This document shows positions 32,156 to 43,910 of a stretch of DNA of 64,000 bases, piece after piece. The notes beneath the pieces were generated by a model. That model had not been told where the DNA came from and made no database searches. It was given only the letters and a program-made list of their open reading frames with translations. Location of the stretch: positions 311,523-375,522 of the forward strand of contig MNCI01002316.1 in NCBI GenBank assembly GCA_015680685.1, given 5' to 3'. The position numbers and the translations under genes are program-made. This DNA is from Gnetum montanum (Eukaryota; Streptophyta; Gnetopsida; Gnetales; Gnetaceae). Positions within the stretch are counted from its first letter, which is position 1. The number at the start of each line of letters is the position of its first letter.

Positions 32156-32167
32156 TATCCCCACGAC
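32156..32167 (-). promoter_or_regulatory. Polypurine tract of element D
   Basis: Minus strand GTCGTGGGGATA directly before the 3' LTR start TGATAAAG. The neighbouring CTCGTCCTTGAGTT on the plus strand is conserved at the same place in B (55724 onward), as CTCATCCTCGAGT in E (43932 onward). Confidence 0.65.
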
Positions 32168-32654
32168 TAATTGGAAACTCGTCCTTGAGTTAAAACAAAA
32201 TGAAGATATAGTCCCTTACAAAATTATGAGGTAGAATTGACTTGACATGACTTTGAATGCCATAGTGGTATTTTTACAAAATGACAAAGTAACATGACAA
32301 AACAAAAAATAAAATTTGAAGTAGCATGATGTAATTCATGTTCTAGGTGATGGAGGCTCTTCCATCGGCTACTTTCCTTCATCATCAGACCTTTGAAATT
32401 GATATATGTTTAGGAGCATTTGAATCTTTTCCTCTTCTATTCTTAGGTCATGTACCATCGACATTTGTTGAGAAATGTTGGATGGAGCAGGTACATTCCA
32501 TGGACAGGGCAACTACAAAAACATTTTGTTGGTCTTCACATACTAGGTTGCAAACTACCTCCTTTCCTCTCCAAAAGCTCTAGTCATCTTTCTAAGTTCT
32601 TGGTAATCTAACATTCGACGTGCCAGGTTTGCTACTACATTCTTCTATCCCTAG

Positions 32655-33348
32655 TGATGAGTGGTGAGGTACCCCTACACTCAACCATACGAATACGAGC
32701 GTGTACGCATGATCCGGTTGAACTCCGCAGATGGACTAGTTGTGGCACCTAGATAGTTAGCCTTAGGTCGCAGTTCGCTGTCTTCCCACCTAGACTAGTA
32801 TTGCATATGTCACGTATGGTTTAGTCTAGATGAGGTGTATGATGTGTTCTAATTCTAATGCTACTCCTGATGGCAGTGGAAAAAAATATTAACTAAACTA
32901 AACTAGGAGGAAAAGGTAAAGAAAATCTAATCTAGTCTAAGTGCGATGAGCAACCGATTCCTTGATTAACCGTACACATCTTGGACCTCGTGCACAACTG
33001 TCACTGGGACTACCAAGCATAGATCCTAGGTACACCACTGGGATTACCAAGCGTAGACCCCAAATACGCCACTGGGTTACCAAGCGTAGATCCTAGCTAC
33101 ACCACTGGGCTACCAAGCAGTCACACTTAAATGCTCGTAATCAAGTCGTACTNNNNNNNNNNNNNNNNNNNNNNNNNNNNNNNNNNNNNNNNNNNNNNNN
33201 NNNNNNNNNNNNNNNNNNNNNNNNNNNNNNNNNNNNNNNNNNNNNNNNNNNNNNNNNNNNNNNNNNNGATATCGTGGGGGATGCGATATCGCGTCGGCTG
33301 CGATATTGTGTACGCGATATCACGGCCTGTGCGAACCGCGTCTCATCA
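32655..33348 (-). mobile_element. Solo LTR (family I) inside element D
   Basis: Starts TGATGAGTGGTGAGGTACCC and ends CGTCTCATCA, with perfect 5-bp target duplications CCTAG at 32650-32654 and 33349-33353. R-U5 holds about four copies of an approximately 35-bp unit around CACTGGGNTACCAAGCGTAG (32998-33118). U3 has several GATATC motifs at 33268-33325. The N gap 33153-33267 hides the TATA region. Confidence 0.85.
33153..33267. other. Assembly gap, 115 N
   Basis: Run of N inside the solo LTR; TATA region and part of U3/R not visible. Confidence 1.
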
Positions 33349-33353
33349 CCTAG

Positions 33354-35600
33354 TAGTTGGCCTTGATAATTTTGAGCTTAGAGTTTGCCACATGTAACTT
33401 ATGTAATGCATCTTTTCTATCGACAAACTCCTTCTTGTACATGGCGTATATGGTTGCTACTTGCTATTCGAGCTCATTCCAAGGCCTGCCTGTTGTTATC
33501 ATGGCTAAGTTAGTGTAGCAAAGGTTCGTTGACCCCATGTATTTTGTTAGGTCCTCTATCTGCAAGTCTTTATTCTACACCTTGACCTAGTGGACATGGG
33601 TAAGACTATCCAAGATGGGTTGCCAATCTAGATTTTGAGTAGAGAGGAAACTAATTTTGGCCTTTGTCATCTAGTTTTCTTATACATGCCTAGCTAGTCT
33701 CTAAAATGCTCTTTGAGTCATTCATGTCTCTTGGCTTTATTCTGCCACATGCTTATTTTGATTGCAAATTTCTAGTAGATTGCACAAACGTCTTTCATTG
33801 ATAGGTTCTTATTTTCTCTAGCCAATCGACCCATGTCCTGGTTAAGTATCATGTGTTGTTCTCCTAGCTGGTGAATGCTTTTCTTGAGAACATTTTTCTA
33901 TTTTTCAATGTCGGTCAACCTAGTATTATCAACAACGAGCTTTTGATTTGCCTCTTGTAAGGTGATGAGAGCTTTAACATGTGCATATGTTGCACTTGTA
34001 CGACAAATGCATCCCACACAACCTTTTCCTTCTCTTTTTCCATTTGCATCATTTTTTGCGTGCTCAGCCCTGGTTTCATCCATGAACAACTTCCCCTTTG
34101 TGGCAATTAAATCAGATTGAACTATAGTGATATTACTCAGGATATCAAAAAGGTTTTGCATGACTTAGCTTATCTATAGTAGTTTGTTTAGTATATCTTC
34201 ATGTTCCATAGGAGTCATTGAGGTACTAGTGAGCATTTGAGCATCTCATGCTTTAGAAATATCAATCGATGGCACAACAGGAACATTGAATGATTCCTTG
34301 AGATTTTTTGTTATAACTTCAACTACACCTACTAAATCTTGATGCTGCATAACCATAATTATGGTTCCTTCATGAGTTTTTAGCATAACTTGGAATGATG
34401 TAGTGTTCCCCAAGATTTGTTATGCCTAGTCATCCTCTCCTCTTGTTTGTAGTGACACCTTTCCACTTGCTAGATCTATTGATATGGTGGATCTGACAGA
34501 GCTCTATCTTACTTTATATAGATTGGCCCCTTCCCTTGTTCCATAGCTTTTTGTATTTGCAATTTGTTGCAGATGACTCATTGACAAACTGTAGTCTTGT
34601 GGCAACAACAATGGAACTTGTTATTGTTGTTGCTATTTCTATTTAGCTTGCAACTGGCTAATAGGTCCTACTTTTTGTTGGTAATTGGTAGATGGAATGT
34701 TACTGACAGAAGTGGAACCTATAGCTTCCTTGGTGCATGCTGGCTTTTCCACTTGATATTTCTTGGGTGGCACTATCTTGAACATTTCTGCATAAGAAGC
34801 ATTTTGGGCCTTCCTTGGGATATCATTTATGTATCCTAGGATCCCAACTTGTCTACACATCTTCCTAATAAGACAAGGAAATGGCAGTGTCAATTTCCCT
34901 ACCTTCTTTTCCTTAAACCACCTCTGAATTTCTAGGAAGAACAAATAGGCAATGCTAGCATTGAATTTTTCCATTAAGACTGTGCTTGCTTTGGCCGCAT
35001 ACATTGATATGTTGTTGAGCCTTTTAGTTGGAAACAAGTGATAGGTTCCAATCTTGAAGTAAATATTTTCTTCAACTAAGAGCTTATTGTAATCTTTGTC
35101 TTCTTTTCCATATGCCCTTCTCAACCACAGCCTCTTGGCATTGGTGTATGATCTTGTTGAAATTTGTGCCACATTGGCTTCTTCATTTGGACTATTGAGG
35201 GCCTTGTAATTACCTCTACAGAGTGTGGCACAGAGACTCCTTCAATTTTCATTGTAGCATTAGCCTGTTTATTTTGCCAAAATTGGTAGGTTTCCCCTAA
35301 ATACTATTAACCACTATTAGACAAGGTAGGCCATAGGGAAGATGCTTGGAGTTTTGTTTTCATAGCTTCTAGTGCAAACTTCATAAAAGGATCAAAGTTC
35401 AATTTCATGATAATCATGGACATGATGGATTTTTCTTGTATGGCCTAGAGGCATTTTGGAGATAGCTTGAGGTGCTGCACTTGTTTAGGTGTAGGTAGTG
35501 CTTTTGCCTCTTCTTGCATTGAGTGCTCAGTGGTAGGAGTTTGTTGATGAATGCTACATGATTAGGCTTCCTACTTCGGATGTTCTACTTGGGGAGTTTA
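33354..35600 (-). pseudogene. Element D extra ORF (env-like position), with coiled-coil tail
   Basis: The best-preserved part is 35172-34639, with LWLRRAYGKEDKDYNKLLVE, IYFKIGTYHLFPTKRLNNIS, KLTLPFPCLIRKMCRQVGIL and GYINDIPRKAQNASYAE. It corresponds to 58405-57659 in element B, where the upstream part WYLRETYQFWHNKEE and DFYAKAISKVLDLPNTGP also survives. The downstream part (34161-33898) is Lys/Glu-rich and likely coiled coil. The position between integrase and 3' LTR is where Athila-like elements carry an env-like ORF, and the PTK…LPF-LI--LC pattern recalls the 'putative plant transposon protein' domain (family recall, unverified). Stops interrupt it. No signal peptide or clear membrane helix is visible. 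Confidence 0.55.
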
Positions 35601-37100
35601 TTCTCTTGCTTGGCTTCTCTCACGACCTCTTAGTCTTTTGCTACCATGTTGAGAGGGTCCTTTAGTTGTTGGTCTCTTTGGGATCATTTAATGATGCTTA
35701 GTTCAATTTTTTGGGAAAAAATTAGTCAATTAGAATGTTTGGAAGTGAAGCTTGTCCAAAGGGTCTTGGACCATTAATGATGCTTAGTTCTCAAAAATTT
35801 AACATTCAAAGTTCCTAAGAAAGGAATCTTAGGCAATGAAAGTTTATTAAGTTAATTTAAGATGGAATGAAGGTTTGGAATTGATGGCCAGGTTTGAAGA
35901 TGATATGGGAAGTGTTTATTGTGTCTTGATTGTTTTAGAAGGTACAAGATGATGTGGAATTACTTGTAAAGTATGAGATACAATAGTTATACAAGTGGGT
36001 CCTCCCCAAAGCAAGCTCCAGCCCTTAGTGCACTTGTATAACCATGCCTAAAAGTGTCTGTAGGCACTTAAGGAGTTGAATGTAAGACATACCTATCTAG
36101 AAAAACACACATTTTAGTATCATCAGATTTGGAAAATAACACTATATTAGATGAAACCATAAAGTTATGATTAAATATATGGTGAGGTGAAATGGGTTGT
36201 AGAAGGGATTGCTGAAACTAGAGTAGGAGGTATCCTACCATAAGCATAATAAGTTCTTGTGTGTAATCTATGGTTAAAGTAATCATTAGCCTTTCTGTTC
36301 AAGATTCAAACCAATTCCAAAGTACTTTCCAGTGACATTGCATTATTTCATTCCTAGGATTTACAACCATAAGACTACCACTATTGCAATGAATATTACC
36401 ACTTGGCGTTTTGTTCAAGAGGGGAATTTTTTAGTTGAACTCTTTATTTTTGAGATTCCTGAGAAGCTGCATGCCTTTAGGCATGGGTAACATGTATGTC
36501 TAGTGGACCCACAAAAAATTATTATGTATGGATTTTATTTTTTTTTAACTATGTAAACCTTGCCAGAGGACTACCTTCAAGCATGGGTAACATGTCTTTC
36601 TAGTAACATGGTAAGGCAACACTTATTGCACTCTTACTTCCATTTCTCGTTAGATCTTCAAGAAAATAATACATTCTTCACAACAAGATAGAACTCACAT
36701 CAATAATTCTAAAGAATCACAAGTTCCCTTGATGCCATACACTTGTCATTCCCACTTGGTTCTTTACTTTTCTATCTAGGCATAATAATCACAAGTTTAT
36801 TCTCAGTTTTATTGTGAAGAGAGTATCATTATGGCCATGGTAAGAACCTCTTATTATTGGAATGCGTGGATGGATGTCATGATCTCAATGCATAGGTAAT
36901 CAATCCCTTATGATTAGATAATATAGGGCAATCTTCACCTTATTGAAACTACATCTTACTTTATTTGCTGTATTTTATTGACAAATCAACAAAAATGTAC
37001 ACAAGTGAAACAACAACAAGGTATAGAAAAGCTTGAAAAGATATCAAAAATTGGAACGAGAATAAGAATGGAAAATCATCAAAGAATTTGAAAATGTTAA
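35601..37100 (-). other. Element D non-coding spacer
   Basis: No reading frame of note. It contains blocks shared with B and E: AAGTGGGTCCTCCCCAAAG at 35993-36011, CACTTGGCGTTTTGTTCAAG near 36401, and GGATGGATGTCATGATCTCA near 36870. Confidence 0.6.
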
Positions 37101-38300
37101 GAATAAGAAATTATTAAGAAACTTGAAAAATATAAAATTATAGGAAACTATGCCAAGAAAGTAGAAAAAGGTAATAAGAAAGTGAAAGATTCAGGATGTA
37201 GCTTTGTGTCATGGTGGACACCCCCACAACTAGGATCAGATTTAGTCAGCCAAAAAATTGAATAGGTAAAGGACATTTGGGTGGACTGGATAGAATTCTT
37301 AATAGAATTGGGATGCTCATGGTAGGGTTTGACCTGTTGGATGTTTACTAAGATAAAATTATGTGGGCTAGATAGATGGTAAATGCCCATAACACCAGAT
37401 GGATAAGCCTCCCAGATGATGTATAACCCATTCCAAAGTATTTGGAACTTCATTTTTTATTGGACATGGTTGGGACTGTAGTATAGGACCTTATCGCCTA
37501 GCTGTATCAACACTTGACATATTCGCATATCGTGCCTATGCTTGGAGTATTTCATATGGATCTCATTACTCATAAGTGCTACTAGCCTATTTTCTTCTAA
37601 TAAGTTAAGGTTCATAAGTCATTTCTTCTTGACTAAGCTTAAGTTTGGGTCTAGTTTGCTAGTAGTAGCTAGAGTTTGAAGCTCTGCCTAGATTGAGAGC
37701 ATAGGTAATTTACCATAAACTAGCTCATCGGGTGAGTATCCAATAGGTAATTTCCATGTAGTTCTATAAGCCCATAAAGCATCATTTAACTTGGTGTTCT
37801 AATCTTTCTTAAATCTACTAACCATCCTAGTTAATATTCTTGTGATTTCTTAGTTAGTTACTTCAGCTTGACCATTGTCTTGGGGATAATATGGTGTGGT
37901 TAATTTATGGTTCATGCTAAGCCATTGCATGAGCTTCTTAAAAGTAGCACTGATAAAATAGTTACATTTTCTAAAATGAGCATCCTTGGTACTCCAAATC
38001 AATTTACCATATGTTGTTAGAAGAATTTGGCAACTATTTTGGTTGTACAATTTTTAATTGTAGTTGCCCCTACCCACTTTGTGCAATAATCCATGATCAC
38101 TATGATATAAGCCTTCCCATTCGAAATGGGTGCGATGGGTCCCATGAAGTCAATTTCTTAGATATCAAATGGTTTCAATGGTTGTATCCATTGTTGTGAA
38201 CCTTCATTTCTAGCCTTTATTCCTCCATTTCTTTGGAATCTTTCACAAGACTGAGTAAAGTTATGGGCATCCTAGAACAAGGTAGGCCAAAAGTAGCCTA
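37100..38300 (-). pseudogene. Element D integrase
   Basis: Minus strand: zinc-binding region with DAHDGPCGDHYA, VGYFWPTLF, then the catalytic core with EIDFMGPIAPISNGKAYIIV and DYCTKW (about 38160), NHKLTTPYYPQDNGQAEVTN (38050-37850), DALWAYRTTWKLPIGYSPDE, and the post-core segment FQILWNGLYIIWEAYPSGVM with VNIQQVKPYHEHP (37453-37148). It matches the gypsy integrase order. Stops within the core inactivate it. Confidence 0.75.
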
Positions 38301-40400
38301 CCATCATCAATTTTAGTGCTATCCTAGGTCTTGCATAATGATCACCACATGGTCCATCATGTGCATCCTATAGGATCCTTTGTTGATTGCATTTTGGTAT
38401 AGATCATTGTACTAGTCCATTGGCACAAATCTTGTAAAGATTCTTGTTTATCTCTATATATCTCTTGACATTATGAAGGCACTAGTCTTTCTATTTCTTA
38501 CCCCACTCAATAGGAAGCTCTTGTGTGGTTAAGTAATTCAAGTAATTAGTGGCCCATGACTTCTTTGTTGAGTCAACAACCATTATTGTCTTAGTGAACA
38601 AGTTTTCATTAGGGAACTAATCTAATAATGGTTCTTTTTGGTCTTGTGATTTCCATCTCAACCTTGACAAGTGATCTACTACTACATTTTCTATGCCCTT
38701 CTTATTGATCATGATTATGCAAAATTTCTGTAAAATAACGAGCCATCTAATCATCCTAGGACTGATTACTGGTTTATTCATTAGTAATTAGATTGCACTA
38801 TGATTGGTGTGAACATAGATTGGATACCTGAGAATAGAGTGTTTGAATTTTTCTAGCACATACACCATTGTTATAAGCTCCTTTTCTTTGGTGGTGTAAT
38901 TGAGTTGTGCCTCGGTGATGCTTCTATTGGTACAATGTATATAATATGGCCTTTTTTTGATCATCTAGATGCATTAATACTGCATCCAATGTATAATTTG
39001 AAGCATTTTCCATGATATGAAAAGGCTTAGATCAATGTATAGCTTAGAGGATTTTTCTCTCGATTAACTTTTGTTTTAAGGTCTCAAATGCCTTTTCACA
39101 TGATAATGTCCATTGAAATGATCCATTCTTCTTAGTTAGTTCTACCAATAGTTTTGCTATTTTTGAGAATTTCTCTATAAATCTTTTGTAATATCTTGTG
39201 TGGCCTAGAAATGATCAAACATATTTGATAGTTTGTGGCCTTTGATGTTTTGTATGACTCTAATCTTCTCAAAATCTACCTCAATTCCTTTTGCAAAACT
39301 TTATGTCCTAGCATGATTCCATTCTAGACCATTAGATGGCTCTTCTGCTAGTTGAGCTTTATGTTTATTTCTACACATCTTTTTAGTTCTTACTCTAAAT
39401 GGTCTAGTGCTTTTTTAAAGTTCAACCTAGGTTGAAAAACCATTTATAAATACCTCAACTTCATTATCTATTTATCTTTGGAAGATGCTGAGTACTAATC
39501 TTTGAAAGGTAGTAGGTGCATTGCAAATATCGAGAGGCATTTGCTTGTAGGCAAACGTTCCCCACGGACTAGTGAATGTTGTCTTCTCTTGGTCCTCATG
39601 TGTAATGTAGATTTGCTTATATCTATTTTACCCATCTAGAAAACTATAGTACTAGTGTTGTGTAATAGTATCAAGGACTTGGTCAATAAATGATAGAGGA
39701 AAATGATCCTTGAATGTTGCAAAGTTTAACAATCGAAAATCAATACACACTCTCCACTTATCTCCCTTCTTTGGAACAATTACCAGAGGACTGTCCCATT
39801 TGCTATTTGCAATGGGATAAATGAATCCTACCTTTAGTAATTTTTCTAACTCTTGCTTAACTACTTCCTCAAGTTTAGGATTTAGCCTTCTTTGTGGTTG
39901 GCATCGTGGCTTAACATATAGATCTATATATATCTAATGTTGATAAATTCAAGAATCAGTGCTTGTTATCTTGTCATAAGATTAGGAAAATGTTGTTGGC
40001 CATTTATTGACCACTTCTAATACTATCTTTTTCTATTCTTTATCGAGGTTGGCATTAATGATAATTCGCTTCTTATTATTTAGGAAAGAATATTCTAGTG
40101 TTGCTGGTAGGGCCTTTAATTCCAACTATTCTAGTTTTACCTTATTTGGGATCTTAAGTTGTTCCCATTCAATTTCTTCCTCTTGGCTTGGACATGGATC
40201 TTGACTACTCTAACTTATCTATTTTCTCCATGTAGGTGCTTATGATTTGAGTTGTTGGTTCCATGTATATTTTTGACTTAGTTTCTTCATTTGTAATCAA
40301 CCACTGGGTTCCTTCTTGCTTAGTGGCTACCGCATACATGGATATGTGCATACACATGTCTTTAACACATCTTTTGCATGTTGTGCTGATCTCCTATTTA
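38300..40400 (-). pseudogene. Element D reverse transcriptase and RNase H
   Basis: RT: FIYPIANSKWDSPLVIVPKK, WRVCIDFRLLNFATFKDHFP, FAYKQMPLDICNAPTTFQRL (about 39850-39470). The catalytic box that should read F-x-D-D is FINGFS at 39432-39449, so both aspartates are lost. RNase H: LNYTTKEKELITMVYVLEKF and IYVHTNHSAI (about 38900), with the usual aspartate of the T-D-H box replaced by asparagine. Several stops. Confidence 0.75.
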
Positions 40401-40405
40401 ACTGC

Positions 40406-41312
40406 TAATGAGTCCTGATATCGAACCCCTATTATTGGACCCTTGATATTAGGTACAGGATATTAGGTTTGATGAGTCTCGATATTGGACTCCCGATATC
40501 GGGTACCTGATATTGCAACTTGGATACGATATCAGATACATGTTATAGTGACTCCTGTGTAAGCCTATAAATACACATTTGGGCACACAAAAAGGGGTAG
40601 TAAGTTTTAGAGTCAATTAGTGTTAGAGTAGAGTCTTTTTGTTCATTTTTAGTTCCTCTCAACTCTTTCCCTTAGTGCATGCCCGCAGTGTGATGATTGT
40701 AATTGTACGAAACCTTTATTTGAGTGTGACGTACTTGGACACGCACATGACCAACAATACAGATCAAGATTACTTCATCATTGTAGCATTCACTTAGTTT
40801 TAATTGCTTACTATTATTGTTATTTATTGCTTTCTTAATTAATATTTCTCTACCTTCATTTCGTATCCCTATTATTAAATGCGGAATGAGTATGACTTTA
40901 TCACGAGCATTTAAGTGTGACTACTTAGTATCCTAGTAGTGTACCTAGGACGTGTGCTTGGTAATCCTAGTAGTAGTACACAAGATCCAAGATGTGTATG
41001 GATGATTAAGGACAAATGTTCATCGCACTTAGGCTAGCTTAGATTCTCTTCTCCCACTCCCTCTTAGCTTAGAACAAAGTTATTTTCCATTGCCTCTAGG
41101 AGTAGCACTAGCTTAGGACCACATCATACATCTCACTCTAGACTAAATCATACATGAGAAAGAAAATACTAGTCTAGGTGGGAAGATGGCAAACTACGAT
41201 CAATGTGTAACTATCTAGATACCACAACTAGCCCGTCTACGGAGTTCGACCGGATCGTGTGTGAATGCTTGTATTCTTATGGTTGAGTGTAGGGGTACCT
41301 CGCCACTCATCA
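40406..41312 (+). mobile_element. Solo LTR (family I), plus orientation, inside element D
   Basis: Starts TAATGAGTCCTGATATCGAA and ends CGCCACTCATCA, with perfect target duplications ACTGC at 40401-40405 and 41313-41317. Plus-strand TATA box CCTATAAATACAC at about 40566, preceded by at least five GATATC/GATATT motifs (40419-40530). No PBS follows. It separates D's protease from its RT. Confidence 0.85.
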
Positions 41313-41317
41313 ACTGC

Positions 41318-41780
41318 CCATATTTTCTACACGCAATTGCATCCATTATCGATGTATATGATACATGGAACTCTACATCTTTGAATGATTTCGACTTCAT
41401 CCTCCTTGGAAATTTCCAAGGACAAGTCTCTAATACCAAGCTTAGCATCCACAATGCTAAGCCAAGATCTTTCCATAATAATAGGGAATTCTCCCTTATT
41501 CTTCCTCATATGAATGACTAGGAAATTAGCAGAATAAGACCAATTGCTAATGGTAGTGATTGCATCATCCACCTATCCTAGTGGAATAGTGATTGATTGG
41601 TCTGCAAGCTTTAATTGAATGTTTCTTTTCTTTAATGGTGGAAAATTCCAAGCCTTGTACATGTCTTGTAATATCAAGTTTATCCCTGACCTAGAATCAA
41701 GTAGAGCCTTGCATAGTTCATGTTGTGCTATTTGAAGGTACACCAAGGGACTTCTTGGGTTTGTTCTTTTTTCATGAAGT
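41318..41780 (-). pseudogene. Element D aspartic protease
   Basis: Minus strand: ALLDSRSGINLILQDMYKAW near 41710-41650, where the D-S/T-G active site is changed to D-S-R, then IQLKLADQSITIPLG, VDDAITTISNWSYSANFLVI, GEFPIIMERSWLSIVDAKLG. This is the pepsin-like retroviral-type protease of gypsy elements, aligned with 49330-48900 in E. A damaged glycine and stops suggest loss of function. Confidence 0.65.
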
Positions 41781-43044
41781 GCTCCTACTTTTATCTAGTG
41801 CATGACAGTCTAAGTTGGCATGATAATCATTAAGTTTGAATTAGATGATAATGAAATCTTAGCATTTCTTAGAGGAGTGAGTGTGGATGGAGTGGAAGTA
41901 GATGAGCTTCCCATCCTTCAAAAATTTTCTGGGCTTGTTTGAAAGAATGGTGGTTTCCTGAATTGTGGTTCATTCACAATTGCTTCCTTCTACATAATGA
42001 TTGCCCTAGTTGTATTCTTTTGTTGTGGCTGTGACAACAATTCTCCTTGCATTGCAAGTGGTGGCATAGGCGATAAAGGGTTAGAAGGTTGACTTAACGA
42101 ACTAGTTGCTGGTTAATGCACATATTGATTAGAATCCATCCTTCGAGGTGTAGGTCTATAGTACTTAGGTGGATAGTATTTAGAAGTGTGAACTATTATG
42201 TTTCCTAGAGATATTAGATGTTGCACATGATATTCATAAGGTTCTAGTTGCTGATATGGGTACTGCTACCTTAGTGGTGGCTTTGCCCACACTTGTGGTT
42301 GCTACCATTATTACTAATATTGCTCCTGTGGTTGTGGATAAGCTCCATTTGGATAATAGACTAGTTAAAAGGTCTATCCATAGTTACCTTGAGGGTAAGG
42401 TAATCATTTTAGCATTTTCTTTTTGACAAATCTTGGATTAAGCGCATATGCCCCTGATTCTTGCAAGTGTGCCATCATAGAAAAACATCATTTAGGATGT
42501 TTGTATTAGCATACTATACATCCTTCCTCATCCTCTAAGCTTTAGCCAGAACATTCTTTAATTGAAGCAACTTTTCCTTTTTTTTTGTAGTGTTCACGTC
42601 CATAGTCACTTTCTTTTTCTTCTCCTTGCCCTTATCAAAATCTTGTTTAGTTCTTTCTTCCATAATTTTTAGGTTGTAGAAAATTTTTCATCCACTAAGT
42701 TCCACATCTTTTCTACCTCAGTTACTATGTAATTGATAGATTTTTTATTTGATAGAGTCTTCTTTTGAATCACCTCTTCCAAGGTTTCTTCCTCTTTCTT
42801 ATCACATATTCGTACATCTCTTTCTATAATGGATGGATCTTGATAATATTCCTTGGTTGATTCTCTCTTTGTCAACTCACCCTCCTCCTTCGCCACTTGG
42901 TCAATTAACCTCTGAATTCAATGGACAATCATTTTAGATAATCTGCCTTGGGCATAGATTCTAGGGTTTCCCTGGTTTTATTTCTCAACCTATTGACAAT
43001 GTGCCTAAGTTGCTCCCATTGGGAAAATCTATGGCCTAGGCACT
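41781..43044 (-). pseudogene. Element D gag, C-terminal part
   Basis: Continues gag from 52943 after the E insertion: KCLGHRFSQWEQLRHIVNRL (43040-42980), AKEEGELTKRESTKEYYQDP (42896 onward), a lysine/glutamate-rich stretch, and a decayed zinc knuckle C-I-V-C…H-P-K near 42510 with two stops. A proline/tyrosine-rich tail follows to about 42100. Confidence 0.65.
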
Positions 43045-43910
43045 TGATAAGTGATGAGGTACCCCTACACCCAACCATACGAATCACTAAAGTGTTTATG
43101 TAAGATTCAATCAAATTTCATGGACCTATAGTTCTCTAGTACACTAGTTCTTTTAGGAAGTGAAATGGGCATTGAGAACATTTGTTGTCTTCCCAACTAC
43201 ACTTGTGAGGCTCAAGGATATGGTTTAAGTGTAATTGACATACACGATTTTTCTTATTTTATGTTTTATGAGTTTAGTCACCTACAACAAGAATGAAAGG
43301 TAGAGTAATTTAAGATCTAGTTCATTTATAGTTTAACTAGCCTAACATAAGTAACTACCCCACTTTCCTGGACACATCCTAAACACATATAGTGCTGCTA
43401 GGCTACCAAATGTTAAGCGTTGTTGGGTTACCAAGTACTATATGTATGTTCAAAGTGGTCATGCTTGTGTTCCTTAACTGCTGGAAAGTAATTGCTTAAT
43501 TCAAATGCATTAAAGTAAAGTGCATTAAAAGAAACATTAATCTATTCTTAGTGCTACAAGGATTTTCAAAAGAGTTCATTTTATTCCCATCACATTGCTA
43601 CTCTCAAGTACATCAGTATTCAAACAAAGAACTTTACACACTTAAACTCCTTCTACAAGCACTCAGAAAATATTCTAACTTTGGAGAAAATAAACTATAA
43701 GAGCTTCGTTACTTAGATTGAAAATTGAAAAAACTAACTCCAAAAAATAATGCCAAAATGAGAGCTTAGGCACTATATTTATAGGCCAACATATACCCTT
43801 GTGATGTTGGATACCTGACTTCGCATCAAGACCCCAACATCAGATACTTGACATCACAGCTCCAATGTTGGAGTCTTAACGTTGAAGTAGATGAACAACA
43901 TGTTGCATCA
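43045..43910 (-). mobile_element. 3' LTR of element E
   Basis: 866 bp from TGATAAGTGATGAGGTACCC to CATGTTGCATCA. TATA box in TATATTTATAGGCC (about 43785, minus), with motifs such as GATACCTGACTTCG and ATCAGATACTTGACATC next to it (43800-43870), the family III version of the U3 motif array. Confidence 0.75.

Noticed and set aside
33898-34161. Cys-containing small protein as an independent gene
   Set aside because: It lies in the coiled-coil tail of the extra ORF of element D and its frame is broken on both sides.
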